Origin: Brassica napus
Lineage: Eukaryota > Streptophyta > Magnoliopsida > Brassicales > Brassicaceae
Reading direction: 5' to 3'
NCBI RefSeq assembly: GCF_020379485.1
Contig: NC_063442.1
Coordinates: forward strand, 13,700,009-13,764,008
Length of the DNA stretch: 64,000 bases
The position numbers were made by a program, and so were the translations under genes. Each line of letters opens with the position of its first letter. Position 1 is the stretch's first letter. Under the pieces are notes generated by a model that was given only the letters and a program-made list of their open reading frames with translations, did no database searches and was not told the origin of the DNA. Positions 1-11,400 of the stretch are shown here, in pieces.

Positions 1-1185
1 GAGGGATGGATTAGTTATCCTTGTTTTTTGCCGAATATGGCCCTCTGAATTTGGATTTCGTTTAGGTCAAGATGACCGTATTTGTATTTCGGGGACTGGC
101 CGTTGGTGGCTTTGAATCCCTTGCCGCTTTATGCGGTTTATTTATACGATAAATGTTTCGTTTCGAGTTTTTCCCGAGTAGGGTTGAAGTAAATACGAGT
201 TGTCGTCTCGTATGTAGTTCTAATTAGACGTTCAATCTGTTGGTTCGTTCGTGATTTTCGTAAAATTTATCTGTTTTTACGATTCTGAGAACATTGAGAC
301 ACGAACGGAGAGGCATGGTTTATGATCTCGTATCTTTTAGATATCATGCCTTGAGATGTTTGAGACCAGAGCGTTGGGTTTAGGGCAAGACCTAGGTTTA
401 CTTTCGGTTAAGGTTTGTGCGGTGACTAGCCGGCTATCGTTTTTCCTGTTGCGATTTCTTCCTGACTCGCACCGATTTAAAGTCCGCGATATGTTCTCGG
501 CTTATATGACTTGTATGGTACGAATCGAGCATCTTCTCAGAATCAACTGGAAGTGCTAAACCAAAATTTCGGATTTTTGTTGTAGCGCGCTTTTGTCCTT
601 GTGCTGGACGTTTTTAAAGATCAAAAGAGTGATCGGATTGCGTTTGTTTAAGACGGCTGGCGTGTTCGTCGGGGCCAATCGACGAACGGGGTGTAAGGTT
701 TTTGGTGGTCGCGTTCGGACAATTTGTTTAGCATTGTCCTCGAATTTTAACTTTTTGCGACGTCTCGCAGTTATTTTCGAGGATTATGCGTGTTTGAATG
801 GTGATAATCTTTACGATTTTTGGGCCGGATGAGGCCGCAGACGAGCGTAAACTGAAGCGTAAGCGTTTTCGATAAAAAGACAGTGTATATTGTAAAAGTT
901 TTTTTGTTTCTAAAAACTCGATTACAATAATGGCGATTGTGGGAGTATACGAGTATACGCACCCACTCCCCCCCCTTTTTAGAGAGGGGGATAGCTGAAC
1001 TTGTCTTTTGACAAGCTGCCTACGTACCCCTTTCGAGGATCAAGCCATCTCGTAGTTCTGTTTCATGCCGCGAGTGTTCTTACTCGGCGGTTGCTGTTGC
1101 GATGTCCGTCTTGACCGTGTCGATCGTGGCTGGGTCGACGCTATTTTCCGGATGTTCCGGTTGAGTTGTCGCGTGGGCTTTGGAT
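1..1185 (-). other. Non-coding 3' region of a Tat-like LTR element
   Basis: This lies downstream (minus strand) of the gag-protease frame and continues past the window edge. No reverse transcriptase, RNase H or integrase frame is present; short frames here show no recognisable domain. The sequence does not resemble the LTR at 3743-5533, so the second LTR should lie left of base 1. Assignment to the retroelement rests on continuity only. Confidence 0.45.
962..980 (-). other. Polypurine-tract-like run
   Basis: On the minus strand five A are followed by eight G and then AGTGGG, a composition seen in plus-strand primers of LTR elements. The sequence after it is not the start of the LTR seen at 5533, so this is either an internal PPT-like tract or the boundary of a different element. 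Confidence 0.3.
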
Positions 1186-3677
1186 TTATGTCGAGCTTCG
1201 ACGTCCGACGCGTTTGCGTTGACGGACGATTTTACTTCGTCCTTGTGGGGTGCTTTTGGCCGAAGATCGATCTATCTTTGCGCGTTTGCCGTTTGCAGAA
1301 GCCGTGATTTGCCTTAACTTATGCTCCGCGAGGAAGCATAGTCGCGACTGTTTTTGGCATCCCCAGATGGCCGCGACTCCGCTCGGCGTTGGGAACTTGA
1401 GACCCAGGTGGTAAGTTGACGGAACTGCCTGCATGGCGTTGAGCCATGGGGTTCCCATGATCACGTTGTAGATAGCGGGATGGTCGACTACCGCGAATTC
1501 GACGATTTTCGTGATCTCCTTGGCCATGACTGGCAATTGGATTGACCCGAGAGTCATCGACACTTCGCCTGAAAAACCCGTGAGTGGTTTTGGCGTCGGA
1601 ATTACCTCTCCGAGTTCGATACTCATCCGATTGAGAGTGTCGCGGAAGATTACGTTGACCGTGCTTCCCGTATCGACGAGTACCCTTCCGACTTCTAAAT
1701 CTCGTATGACGAGATCTATGACGAGCGGGTCGCAGTGAGGTTGGTCGATACCGCCGGCTTCTTCCTCCGTGAAGGTGATCGAGCAATTTTGGCCGTCTCG
1801 AGGAGGAGACCATGTAGGCCATTTTGCGCTTGATTCTGCCTTCCGTTGGTAAGCCTTGATGGCTGACACGGTATCGCCGCAGTATTGAGATCCTCCGATG
1901 ATCATATTGACTCTGCGACGATTGTTATCGTTCCCTTTGTCATCCGGCCTCCTACCGCGTTTATCCCCAGGTTGGTTTCGTTGAGGAGATTTTTCGGCGG
2001 GCGGATTTCTGTCCGTCTTTGGAGGCCGATCAGAATCGAGGATGAGATCCTTGACGCTAGTTACTTCCGAAAGCTCTCCAGCGAGCAGCTTCGCGGCCAG
2101 TCTTGCTCCTAAGACTTTGCAATTAGTCGTGGAGTGTCCTCGGGATTGGTGGAACTCGCAGAAGGTGTTCTCGTCATACCCTTGATTGCGAGTCCATGTG
2201 TTGCCCGTGGTCCGGCCTTGATCCGAACTGATCGCATAGTTATGCGCCCCTTGGAGATCTTCCCCCTCGTGATGGACGTACTTGTCGTTACGAGAGTTCT
2301 TCTTTTTCCCCTTCGGATCTGCGTCTTTCGAGGATGGTCTTGCCGGCTTATGTTTTTGCGATAAGACTTTAGTTTCTTCCTCCACTATGATATAGTCTGT
2401 TGCTTTGTGGAGGGCGTCCTGGATCGTTCGCGGTTTGTCGAGAGTTATCCATTTTCTGAATTTCGACTTGTACCAGAGCGTCTTTCTCAGCGCGTCGATG
2501 GCCACTTTGTCGCTTATCCCGCTGACCCTGGACATTATCAGTTTGAACCGGCTGATAAACTCGCGGAGGGGTTCGTCTTCCCTCTGGGAGAGACTCCAGA
2601 GATCAACATCGGAGGTTTCCCTGTCTATGAATACAGAGTACTGTTTGAGGAATTCCGATGCGAGCTGTCGAAAACTCCCGATGGTGTTGCGACGAAGGCG
2701 TGCGAACCATTCGAGCGCTGCTCCTTCAAGATTTTCGACGAACAGGCGGCAATAGCCGGCATCCTTTTCGCCGTCCTTCAGTCTTGCTCTTCCCATCGCG
2801 ATGTGGAAAGCCTGAAGGTGCGCTTTTGGATCGGCCGTACCATCGTACTTTGGCACTTTGATCTTTCCCGGATCGGACACCCTCATGTCCGAAATGCGAC
2901 TGGTAAAGGGGGTCTTTCGAGCTCCTTCCAGCAGTCGATCGATCTCGGGGGCAGCACTAGTAGCATGATGGATTTGAGACTTTACGGCTCTCACTTCTGC
3001 CGCAGTCTTGGTGATGTAGTCGCGAAGATCGCGGATATCCGATGTCTCGTCAGTGGATTTCCGAGCCTGTCGGCGCTTACTGCGAGTGAGCTCGGTTTGC
3101 CTTTCGGCCAGCTCCTCTTGTTCGTTCCAATAGGCGACTTCTTCTTCTTCCGTCATTGGTTTTTCGAACGGGGAGCCTTCCCGAGCGGATCGGCTTCTGG
3201 TCCTTCTTGGATGTCTGTCGACATCCTCGTCGCTGTCGTTGGAGATATCGCTAGGATCCAGGTCAATGTGTTCGGCTTCCGAGTCCTTTGCAGGGAGCGG
3301 AAGACTTTCAGAGTTCCCCTTCTCGATGGGAGACTTCTCGCTGGGGTTTTGACCGGAAGGTCGTTCCCGCGCGACTCCTGCTCTATCGAGTGGGGTGGCG
3401 AAATCGAGCCTCTTCCCGCGGATTTTGGTGGTTCCGCGGGGACGGATAGCTTGGGTCCTTGCCGTTAAGGTTTCAACCTGTTTGGTCAAGGTATTCACGA
3501 GCTTATCCTGTTCTTCCGACCTTTTTTCATAGGTGGCGAACATCTTTTTAAACTCCTCGAGAGTCGCGGCGTTGGCTTGCGCGTTGGCCGCAGTACGTCC
3601 GCTACCGGAGTGTGGAGATCGGTGCCGCTGCCTCCGTTAAGGGGAGTTTGCACGTTATCCGCGTCGTTGGTTGACAT
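1186..3677 (-). pseudogene. Gag-protease of a non-autonomous Tat/Ogre-like retroelement
   Basis: The main frame (3543 to 1186, 785 residues) has a coiled, charged N-terminus, a retrotransposon gag core with WFARL and a downstream REFISRFK motif in the middle third, a short Cys/His region ([14 protein letters not shown]), and an aspartic protease with the [10 protein letters not shown] active site and an IMGTPWL flap-side motif. Gag probably began at 3677 (MSTNDADN): that frame and the main frame are offset near 3590-3605, so a small frameshift separates the first roughly 25 residues from the rest. The frame stops soon after the protease and no pol follows, so the element has gag and PR only, like the TR-GAG class. 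It would need RT and integrase in trans. Clade placement (Tat) is by protease style and LTR length. Confidence 0.8.
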
Positions 3678-3721
3678 GTCTGACTGTGTGTGGCTTTTGC
3701 GGGTTAGATTGATCCGTAAGT

Positions 3722-3740
3722 CCCCCTCCTTCTAGCGCCA
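3722..3740 (-). other. Primer binding site of the Tat-like element
   Basis: Two bases inside the LTR end, the minus strand reads TGGCGCTAGAAGGAGGGG. It begins TGG, as a site complementary to a tRNA 3' CCA would, and has the usual PBS spacing. The tRNA was not identified. Confidence 0.6.
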
Positions 3741-3742
3741 AC

Positions 3743-5533
3743 TGTGGGAACCGAAATTCGCACTGTCGATTTCCGTTTAAATAAGGAAACTAAGAAAACC
3801 CTAGTTTCCCAGAGGACCCGGATATCTGTTAATTACCACACGTCAAGCAATCAGAACACGAGAATAACAACGATAAAAATAAGAAATCGAAAAGAGAGCA
3901 AAGTAGATCTTATTCCGAATCTGCGTATGAGCGTTACAACAAGGTATAAGCCTGGGCTCGAGAGCTGTCGGCGAGATTCCTAGTTCTAGCAACCCTAAGA
4001 CGGCTAAACCTAATTGAGTCGCAGCTCGAAATAACAAAAACGGAAAGTTGCCTAAATCGCTCTAAGTGCTTAGTTTGCTCTCAAAAGTTTTTCCTCCTGC
4101 TCCTCGCCTAGGACTCCTTATATACTAGCTCCAAGGTCGGTTTACGCTTTTACTCTTCTGCCCTTAAGCCGTCATAGCATAAAAATGGAGATATTCCATT
4201 TTTCCCGATCTTCACAATTATCTTCAAAACTTCCGTATTTATCCGCGGAAACTTGACATTTATCCTTCCTCGCGGGCCAAGCGTGAACCATGCTGTGGTT
4301 CACGGGCTTTTGGTTAGGAAAAATCGTAGGATGGGCCTCGAGTCGTGTTTTAGGTCCCTTTGGGCCGTCTTCCGACTCGACACGTTTACTACGAGTTTTC
4401 CGCGGTTTCTAATCCGCGAAGTTTGATCGATGAATTAGAATAGCGGGAAACATAGACTGAGCTTGCTACGGTCTTCGGGAGATAGCATTCGAAGGTTTGA
4501 CGAGAATGCAAGGACTGGTGTCGTATCGATGTTCGGAAAGGTTCAATCGCTACACAGCGACCGAACTTTGGCTCGAGCCCGGTCGCTATGTAGCGACCGA
4601 GCGAAACGAGTGCTCGGTCGCTACGTAGCGACCGAGCTTCGGCTTGAGCTCGGTCGCTACGTAGCGACCGAGCGGGACGATCGCTCGGTCGCTACGTAGC
4701 GACCGAGCTTTGGCTCGAGCTCGGTCGCTACGTAGCGACCGAGCGGGACGATCGCTCGGTCGCTACGTAGCGACCGAGCTTTGACTCGAGCTCGGTCGCT
4801 ACGTAGCGACCGAGCGGGACGATCGCTCGGTCGCTACGTAGCGACCGAGCTTTGGCTCGAGCTCGGTCGCTACGTAGCGACCGAGCGGGACGATCGCTCG
4901 GTCGCTACGTAGCGACCGAGCGGGACGATCGCTCGGTCGCTACGTAGCGACCGAGCTTTGGCTCGAGCTCGGTCGCTACGTAGCGACCGAGCGGGACGAT
5001 CGCTCGGTCGCTACGTAGCGACCGAGCTTTGGCTCGAGCCCAGTCGCTACGTAGCGACCGAGCGGGACGATCGCTCGGTCGCTACGTAGCGACCGAGCGG
5101 GACGATCGCTCGGTCGCTACGTAGCGACCGAGCTTTGGCTCGAGCTTGGTCGCTACGTAGCGACCGAGCGGGACGATCGCTCGGTCGCTACGTAGCGACC
5201 GAGCTTTGGCTCGAGCTTGGTCGCTACGTAGCGACCGAGCGGGACGATCGCTCGGTCGCTACGTAGCGACCGAGCTTTGGCTCGAGCTCGGTCGCTACGT
5301 AGCGACCGAGCGGGACGATCGTTCGGTCGCTACGTAGCGACCGAGCTTGGCTGAGCTCGACCGAGCGGGACGATCGTTTGGTTTGAATCCCAAAGAATAC
5401 TTCTTCGTAGAAATAACCTCGTATAGGTTATTTTTACAAAAATTATATCCCTTCTTTTACTAACTCTTTCGGAAATACGATCTCTGAGGATTTTCGGATG
5501 GTAATTCCGTCGTAACCGTTTTTGACCCCAACA
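3743..5533 (-). repeat. 5' LTR of the Tat-like element (about 1.79 kb)
   Basis: On the minus strand it begins TGTTGGGGTC (5533) and ends GGTTCCCACA (3743), with the PBS just beyond, giving TG...CA ends. The partner LTR lies outside the window. The bases abutting the outer end (ACCAT, 5534-5538) are the expected 5-bp target copy. The sequence outside is an exon of a CACTA gene, so the retroelement is the younger insertion. The LTR contains the palindrome array described separately. Confidence 0.8.
4545..5372. repeat. Array of about 20 perfect palindromes inside the LTR
   Basis: A 26-bp palindrome, half-site GCTCGGTCGCTAC followed by its exact reverse complement, recurs about every 35-37 bp. 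Spacers alternate between GGGACGATC-type and TTTGGCTCGA-type, giving a higher-order unit of roughly 71 bp. Early copies (4545-4600) are diverged and the last (about 5345-5372) is truncated. Each unit has TACGTA at its centre, and CGATCG or CTCGAG in the spacers. The array is CpG-dense and could form many adjacent hairpins. Confidence 0.95.
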
Positions 5534-8222
5534 ACCATTTGATTTGGGTCTGTTGAATGCACTCTTCCTTCAGCCACAACTTGTTTCTTCCCACCAATAG
5601 CCATCAGTTTGCATTTCTGATTCAGTTTATAGCTTCAGATTAATATATATAACCAGGTTATTGAAAGAAACAAACCAAAAAATATTACCTGATTAGCTGC
5701 TGGAGACTTCGTAGTAGGAGTTGAACTTTTAGCTCCTATTGCAACTTTTTTAACACTTATGGCAGTAGGAGACTTCGAATCTATAGATGCAGCTTTTTTG
5801 GTTGTTTATTTTGCGGTTCCTACTGAAGATGCTGTGTTTGGAGTAGGAGATGGTTGTCTTGTTGCTTTTGGTGGGTTGTCAAAGACAACTTTCCGAGCAG
5901 GCCATGATATAAAAGAATGTACGCAGTCCTCAAGGTATGCCAGATCCATCGTAGGCCTCCATAAATACGTCCCTTCTTCATGTACGACATCGAGAAAGAC
6001 TTTCACTGCTTTAGGTCCGAGAGGAAGTCCATTAACCAATGCCTTTGCTTCTTGTGTCTGCCAACGGCCTTCACCAACAACTACATCATCATCAGACAAA
6101 TCCAGTAGTTTGCATTTGTTGAGCGAATTAGTTCTCGAGCCCTGTCAAACACATACAGAAAATAATCACATAAAAGGCCAACAGTTCTCTCCATATGCAT
6201 AAGTAAGAGAATGCAAAAGCTGATCCCTTTTCCAGTGGTGCAATCTCTTCTGGTTCAAGCTCCAGACCAAGTTCAACGACTTTATTCTTAGGTCATGCAA
6301 TAATATGACCAACAGCTTCCTGAATTGTGGTCATGTTACGAGCAGGTCTCCAGAGAAATGCTTCAGGTTCATTAGCAGCATCAACTAAGACTTTAACAAC
6401 CTTAAGGCCTAGCCGACTCTCATTGACTATATCATCTGGGTCGGAAGGAAGGATACAGCCTTCACCAACGTTCCCATCTTCATCAGCCCAATCAATAAGC
6501 AGGCACTTCTTATGTGATCTCATGTTCACACTCTGCTAAATGGTAAGGACATAAAAATGTCAACATAGTAAATAATCATTGATCTCATATATATGACTTA
6601 CTCTTGCAGCAGAGTTTTCACCCACTTCATTGTCCTCTCTCTGTAACAAAAACCCCAATACATCTTATTATTATTTTGTTATTACCTCATATCTTAACGG
6701 ATAAGTGTCTTACCTGATTTTTCACTTTGGCAAGTTCAGCCTGCAACTCATTAACCATTGCCTGCAAGTGTACTTGTTTCTCTTGCATTTCAGAAATAGT
6801 CTTTTGCTTCATATTGAAGCAAGCTATTTTCGTCTTGGTTATATTTCGGCCCATTGCTCTCATACGACCAGGATTATCAGGTCCTAACAATTGGATTAAT
6901 GTATCTTCATCTGGATTTTTACCAGATGAATGTGTAGGACCATTAACAATCTCAGCTGCCTTTTGCTGTACATAAAAAGAAAAACCAGAAACATTAGAAG
7001 TTTGTCTTCTACGAGTACTGTACCATATGATTGTGTAAACTTACAATCTTCTCAGCGGCATTGGTGTTGATAGGAGTTCCATCTTTTTTGGTACGTGACT
7101 TCACCCAGACTTTAAGCCTTGACACTTCAGATGGGTCTTCAGAACTGTTTTTCTGTGCCAAAATTATATGTCAATAGCCTTTTCTACACATTTAATATCA
7201 AACAACAACAAGATAGTATATATGCTTACCATCTCTTCTGCTAGTCTAACCATTCCTTTTCGGCTACAAGTGTGAGGAATCTGTTTACGTCTTCTCTCCT
7301 TGTAGCTTTCACTCAGAACCTAACATTTGGTTGTTAATATGTAATCTACTTTGTCACGTTTGATCTTAATTAACTGGAAAAGCATACCTTGAATTCTTGG
7401 CTAGTTTTCTCCTTAACAAACTTGCGCCACACAGTTGGATTTACATTCTTAGGTCTCAGATTCATCCTCTGTTGGTTATTCTCAGCTTCGTTAATTTGGG
7501 TAACTAGGCGTGACTTGGATGATCTCCATAAACCTCCCATCTGCTTTAGAACTGCAACCCTTTGGTACTCATCGTCAACTTCAAACCTAGCCTGCATTCA
7601 CATAGTAAGCATTTATCAGTATCGTGTTTAAATTTAATCAAAGACGTTGTCATTGTATACAAACTCTTACCTGGACTGATTTCCAAAGCACTGTCTTTAC
7701 TTCATCAGTGAGTTTTCTCCAGTTCTCAAGTGTTACAGGGACATGTTCCCTTACCAATGGGCCTAAATATGAGGAAAGCTTGACTGAACCAGGACCATAA
7801 GGTTCTCCCATGAAGGTGAAATCCACATGTACTCTTGTATTTGGATCTTTAGCTAGGTCTCGCATCATAGTTGGCCCGCGCTTTCTCTTACGCGAGCAGG
7901 AAACTTCAGGCTCTTGAGTTAGTTCGACCTCACCTTCAGGCTCTTCAACATTCTATTTCTCTTGCTCTTCTTCCTCCTCTTGTTCTTGCTCGTTTTCCTC
8001 CTCTTCTTCTTGCTCTTTTTCCTCCTCTTGTTCTTGCTCGGTTTCCTCCTCTTGTTCCTCCTCTTCTTCTTGCTCTTTTTCCTGCTCTTTCTCTTCATGT
8101 TGCACTGGTTCCTCTAATGTTTCACCTGCCTTTAGCGTACAAATGAACTCTACTTCATCATCTTTTTTTTGTTTCTTGTTTGTTGGTTTCCTCCCGCGTT
8201 TTTTGCTCTTTGGACGTCCCAT
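5534..8222 (-). pseudogene. CACTA second gene (Transposase_24/TnpA-like), disrupted
   Basis: The model has exons at 7671-8222, 7388-7591, 7230-7319, 7045-7152, 6714-6965, 6602-6640, about 6225-6539, 5689-6141 and 5534-5616, joined in one phase. The protein starts MGRPKSKKRGRKP (basic, nuclear-type), has a long Glu/Gln tract (about 7957-8120), the Transposase_24 core (exons 1-4, including KVWVKSRTKKDGTP), a coiled coil (6714-6830), then repeats of about 100 residues with the pattern C-L-x-D, V-x-E-G, L-G-x-K-V-V-K-V, LWRP and W-P. Three in-frame stops are seen: TAG 7953-7955, TGA 6293-6295 (at a conserved Trp) and TAA near 5804. The exon 7 donor seems lost (GG where GT is expected). A third repeat (5534-5616) is cut by the LTR. 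Product: a DNA-binding accessory transposition protein, now dead. Confidence 0.85.
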
Positions 8223-8308
8223 CTCAATTTACCTGAAACAAAATATGAAATAAAGAGTTAACTCCATACACAACATTACAGTTTCAGTACAACCACAAAG
8301 ACAACAAT

Positions 8309-8405
8309 CAAGCTAACATCACAGAGAACACCAAACAAATCAAAGACCAAGCTAACATCACAGAGAACACCAAACAAATCAAAGACCAAGCTAACATCAC
8401 AGACA
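8309..8405. repeat. 39-bp tandem repeat, 2.5 copies
   Basis: Units beginning CAAGCTAACATCACAGA start at 8309, 8348 and 8387, between the 3' end of the transposase and the start of the second CACTA gene. They may lie in the promoter or 5' UTR of the downstream gene. Confidence 0.9.
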
Positions 8406-8460
8406 AAAAAAAAGGGATAATGATCAAGCTAACATTACAGACAGTTAATAAGGATACGTT

Positions 8461-11400
8461 TCAAACATATATGCCTTCACAATCTGTTCTGGCATTCTCA
8501 GCTTCATCAATGTCGGCATCCATGTCAATATTTGATGGCAATAGCCCAATGTCTGCAGTTCCTTCTTGAATATCTTCCTTACTATATCTTCTAGAAGGAA
8601 CTTTCATTACAATGTACCAATTTGAAGACTCATCCTCCCTTGAATAAAACACTTGCTTCGCTTGAGATGCTAGTATATACGGGCCACTTGCAAAGGACGC
8701 TTGATTATGATTCATGTTAACAAGTGTAAACCCATCTTCCATCTTTACGCCATTACCCTTAACAGCCCACTGACACCGGAAAAGAGGAACATAGAAGATA
8801 TTATAATCCACCAAAATGAAGTAAGTAACTCTGCCGTAGTAAGATACCAAGTCGACCACTTGTGATGTATCTTTCGCACTAGATCTACAAACAGCGGTAG
8901 CCTCATAATAAACCCCACTGTTCTGACTTTTCCTATCAACTGATGTTGTGTGAAACCTCTGCCCATTAACTATGAATCATGTATATGACCTTGCAGAACA
9001 TCTTGGACCATAAGCTATCCACTTAAGTGTTTTATCATGTTCAGTAGAATCAAGAGGCACCTGATAAAGAATAAACTAGTCAAACACCAATACAGTTACA
9101 TAAGAAGAGTATTTGAATACAAATCAGTACCTGTTCTTTTAGCCAACTTACAAAATTCTTTGTATGCATACTCCATAACGTTGAGGCATCTCGCCGGCAT
9201 CTTCCATCTGTGTCTTGTAAATGCTGAAGATGTTCACTTCAAATGGTAAACAAATTAATCAGAACACTGACCAGACCAATATGAACAACTTAATGAAAGA
9301 GTAATTGTATACTTACTCAACATAAGGATCGACGAGAGCCATGTTTTGGATGATAGCAAGATGTGCAATACCAATATCCGATTCACTGAGAGTAATTGAA
9401 GTGCCTATGGATATTGGACGACCTTCTAAGATAGAATTGTTCTCATACTCTATGTTTCTATCTACTTTCTCTTGGACATTTGTTGTCTTCTTCAAAAAGT
9501 CACTACAAAACCTGATACATTCCTCAGCTAGATAACACTCAGCTATACACCCCTCTGGTCTTGCAGGATTCCTGACATAGTCTTTAAGGACTTTCATGTA
9601 CCTGAAACAAATGCCAATATATATAGTTCAGCAACAGAATGGTTAAATTTAACTTACTCATATATATCTAACGTACCTTTCAAATGGGTACATCCATCTA
9701 AAGTGGACTGGACCACCAAGCCGAGCCTCTCTTCCTAGATGGACAGTCAGATGGAGCATGATATCAAAGAAGCTTGGAGGAAAGAATCTTTCAAACAAGC
9801 AGAGAGTCTCGACAATCTCAGCTTCCATAACCAAAAGCTTCTCCTTGTCAATCACTCTTTGGCACAACAGATTGAAGAATGCACATAACCTAAAAACTGC
9901 AAGTCTCGGTCCTTTAGGTAACAGCTCTTTAAGTGCAATGGGCAGAAGTTGTTGCATTAACACATGGTAGTCATGTGATTTCAACCCTGTCACTTTGTAG
10001 TCATCTAATGAGACACCTCTTGATATGTTTGAACAATAGCCATTTGGCCCTTTGAAGTCGAATAGACGCCTGCAGAAGATCTTCTTCTCTGCCTTCGATA
10101 GAGACCATGGTGCTGGAGGAAGATATGTGCGTTTCCCCTGAATTTTAGGGTGTAACTCTGGCCTAATACCAAGTTCCTCAAGATCTTTACGAGCTGCAAG
10201 ACCAGCCTTTGATTTCCCACAGTGCAATAGCATTGACACTAAACTGGCAGCTACATTTCTCTCCACATGCATTACATCCAAGTTGTGCCTGACCGGAAGT
10301 TCCTACTCATAACAGAAACAATACAAAATGCTCAAGTTAAACAAAAGACAATCACAATAGAAAACCATTTAAGCAAATGAGATAACCTTCTTACCTCCCA
10401 ATAAGGTAGCTTAAAGAAGATTGACCTCTTCTTCCATCTAGACAATTCATCTTCATCTACTTGTACTTCTTCATCTTCCTCTTCCTCTGATTCACTCGAT
10501 AAAACCTCACTATCAGAGCCTAAATTATCAGAACACTGTAGCCTTTTTCTCTTACTTGCAGATCCTTTGAAATTTCCAAATTCATTCTTGAAATTTCTTA
10601 GATGCTGAGAAATGTCACGGCCAGTTAGTATTCTTCCCCTTCTTCCTTGTTCAGTTTTGCCGTCAAACCATTTCTTTTTACCCCTGAAACTATGAGTTGG
10701 TGGCAGACCCTTTCTATGGCACATGTAGACATGTTTTCTGCTGAACTTTAGCCACATGCTATCTGTCTTTTTCCCACATAACGGACACCCCATTTTACCC
10801 TTTACTTTGCAGCCTGCGAGATTCCGATAAGCTGGAAAATCACTGATGGTCCAGAGCAGCATCGCCTTAAGAGTAAATGTTGATCGAGTCAGAGCGTCGT
10901 ATGTCAACTCTCCAATGTTCCACAGACTGTTCAGATCGTCAATGAGGGGTTCTAAGTAGACATCTATACTATTACCCGGCTGGTGTGGACCAGGAATCAA
11001 CAGTGAAAGCATGATGTTCTCCTTCTTCATGTATAAGTCAGGTGGCAAGTTATAGTTTACCACCAAAACAGGCCAGCAACTATACATCGAATTCTTCATG
11101 TTGAATGGATTGAATCCATCTGTTGAAAGTCCAAGCCGCAGGTTCCTTTCTTCAGCTGCAAATGCAGGGTATTTAGCATTCATCTGATCCCATGTCACTG
11201 AATCAACAGGATGACGAAGCTTTCCATCACTGCTCTTGTTGCTAAAGTGCCACCTCAAGTTCTTGGCCATTTCCTCAGAGCGGAACAGTCTCTTCAGTCT
11301 TGGTATTATGGGAAAGTAACGTAATACTTTCTGTGGGACGCCTTTCTTCTTCTCACCGGTATGCATGTTAGTCTTCCATCTTGAAGCCTTACATTTTGGA

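Noticed and set aside
2407..3468. 353-codon plus-strand frame
   Set aside because: It lies antisense to the gag core, shows no domain, and the opposite strand has clear gag motifs; it is a coding shadow.
4545..5372. Regularly spaced repeats resembling a CRISPR array
   Set aside because: The units are palindromes with two alternating near-identical spacers in a plant LTR; there are no unique spacers or cas genes.
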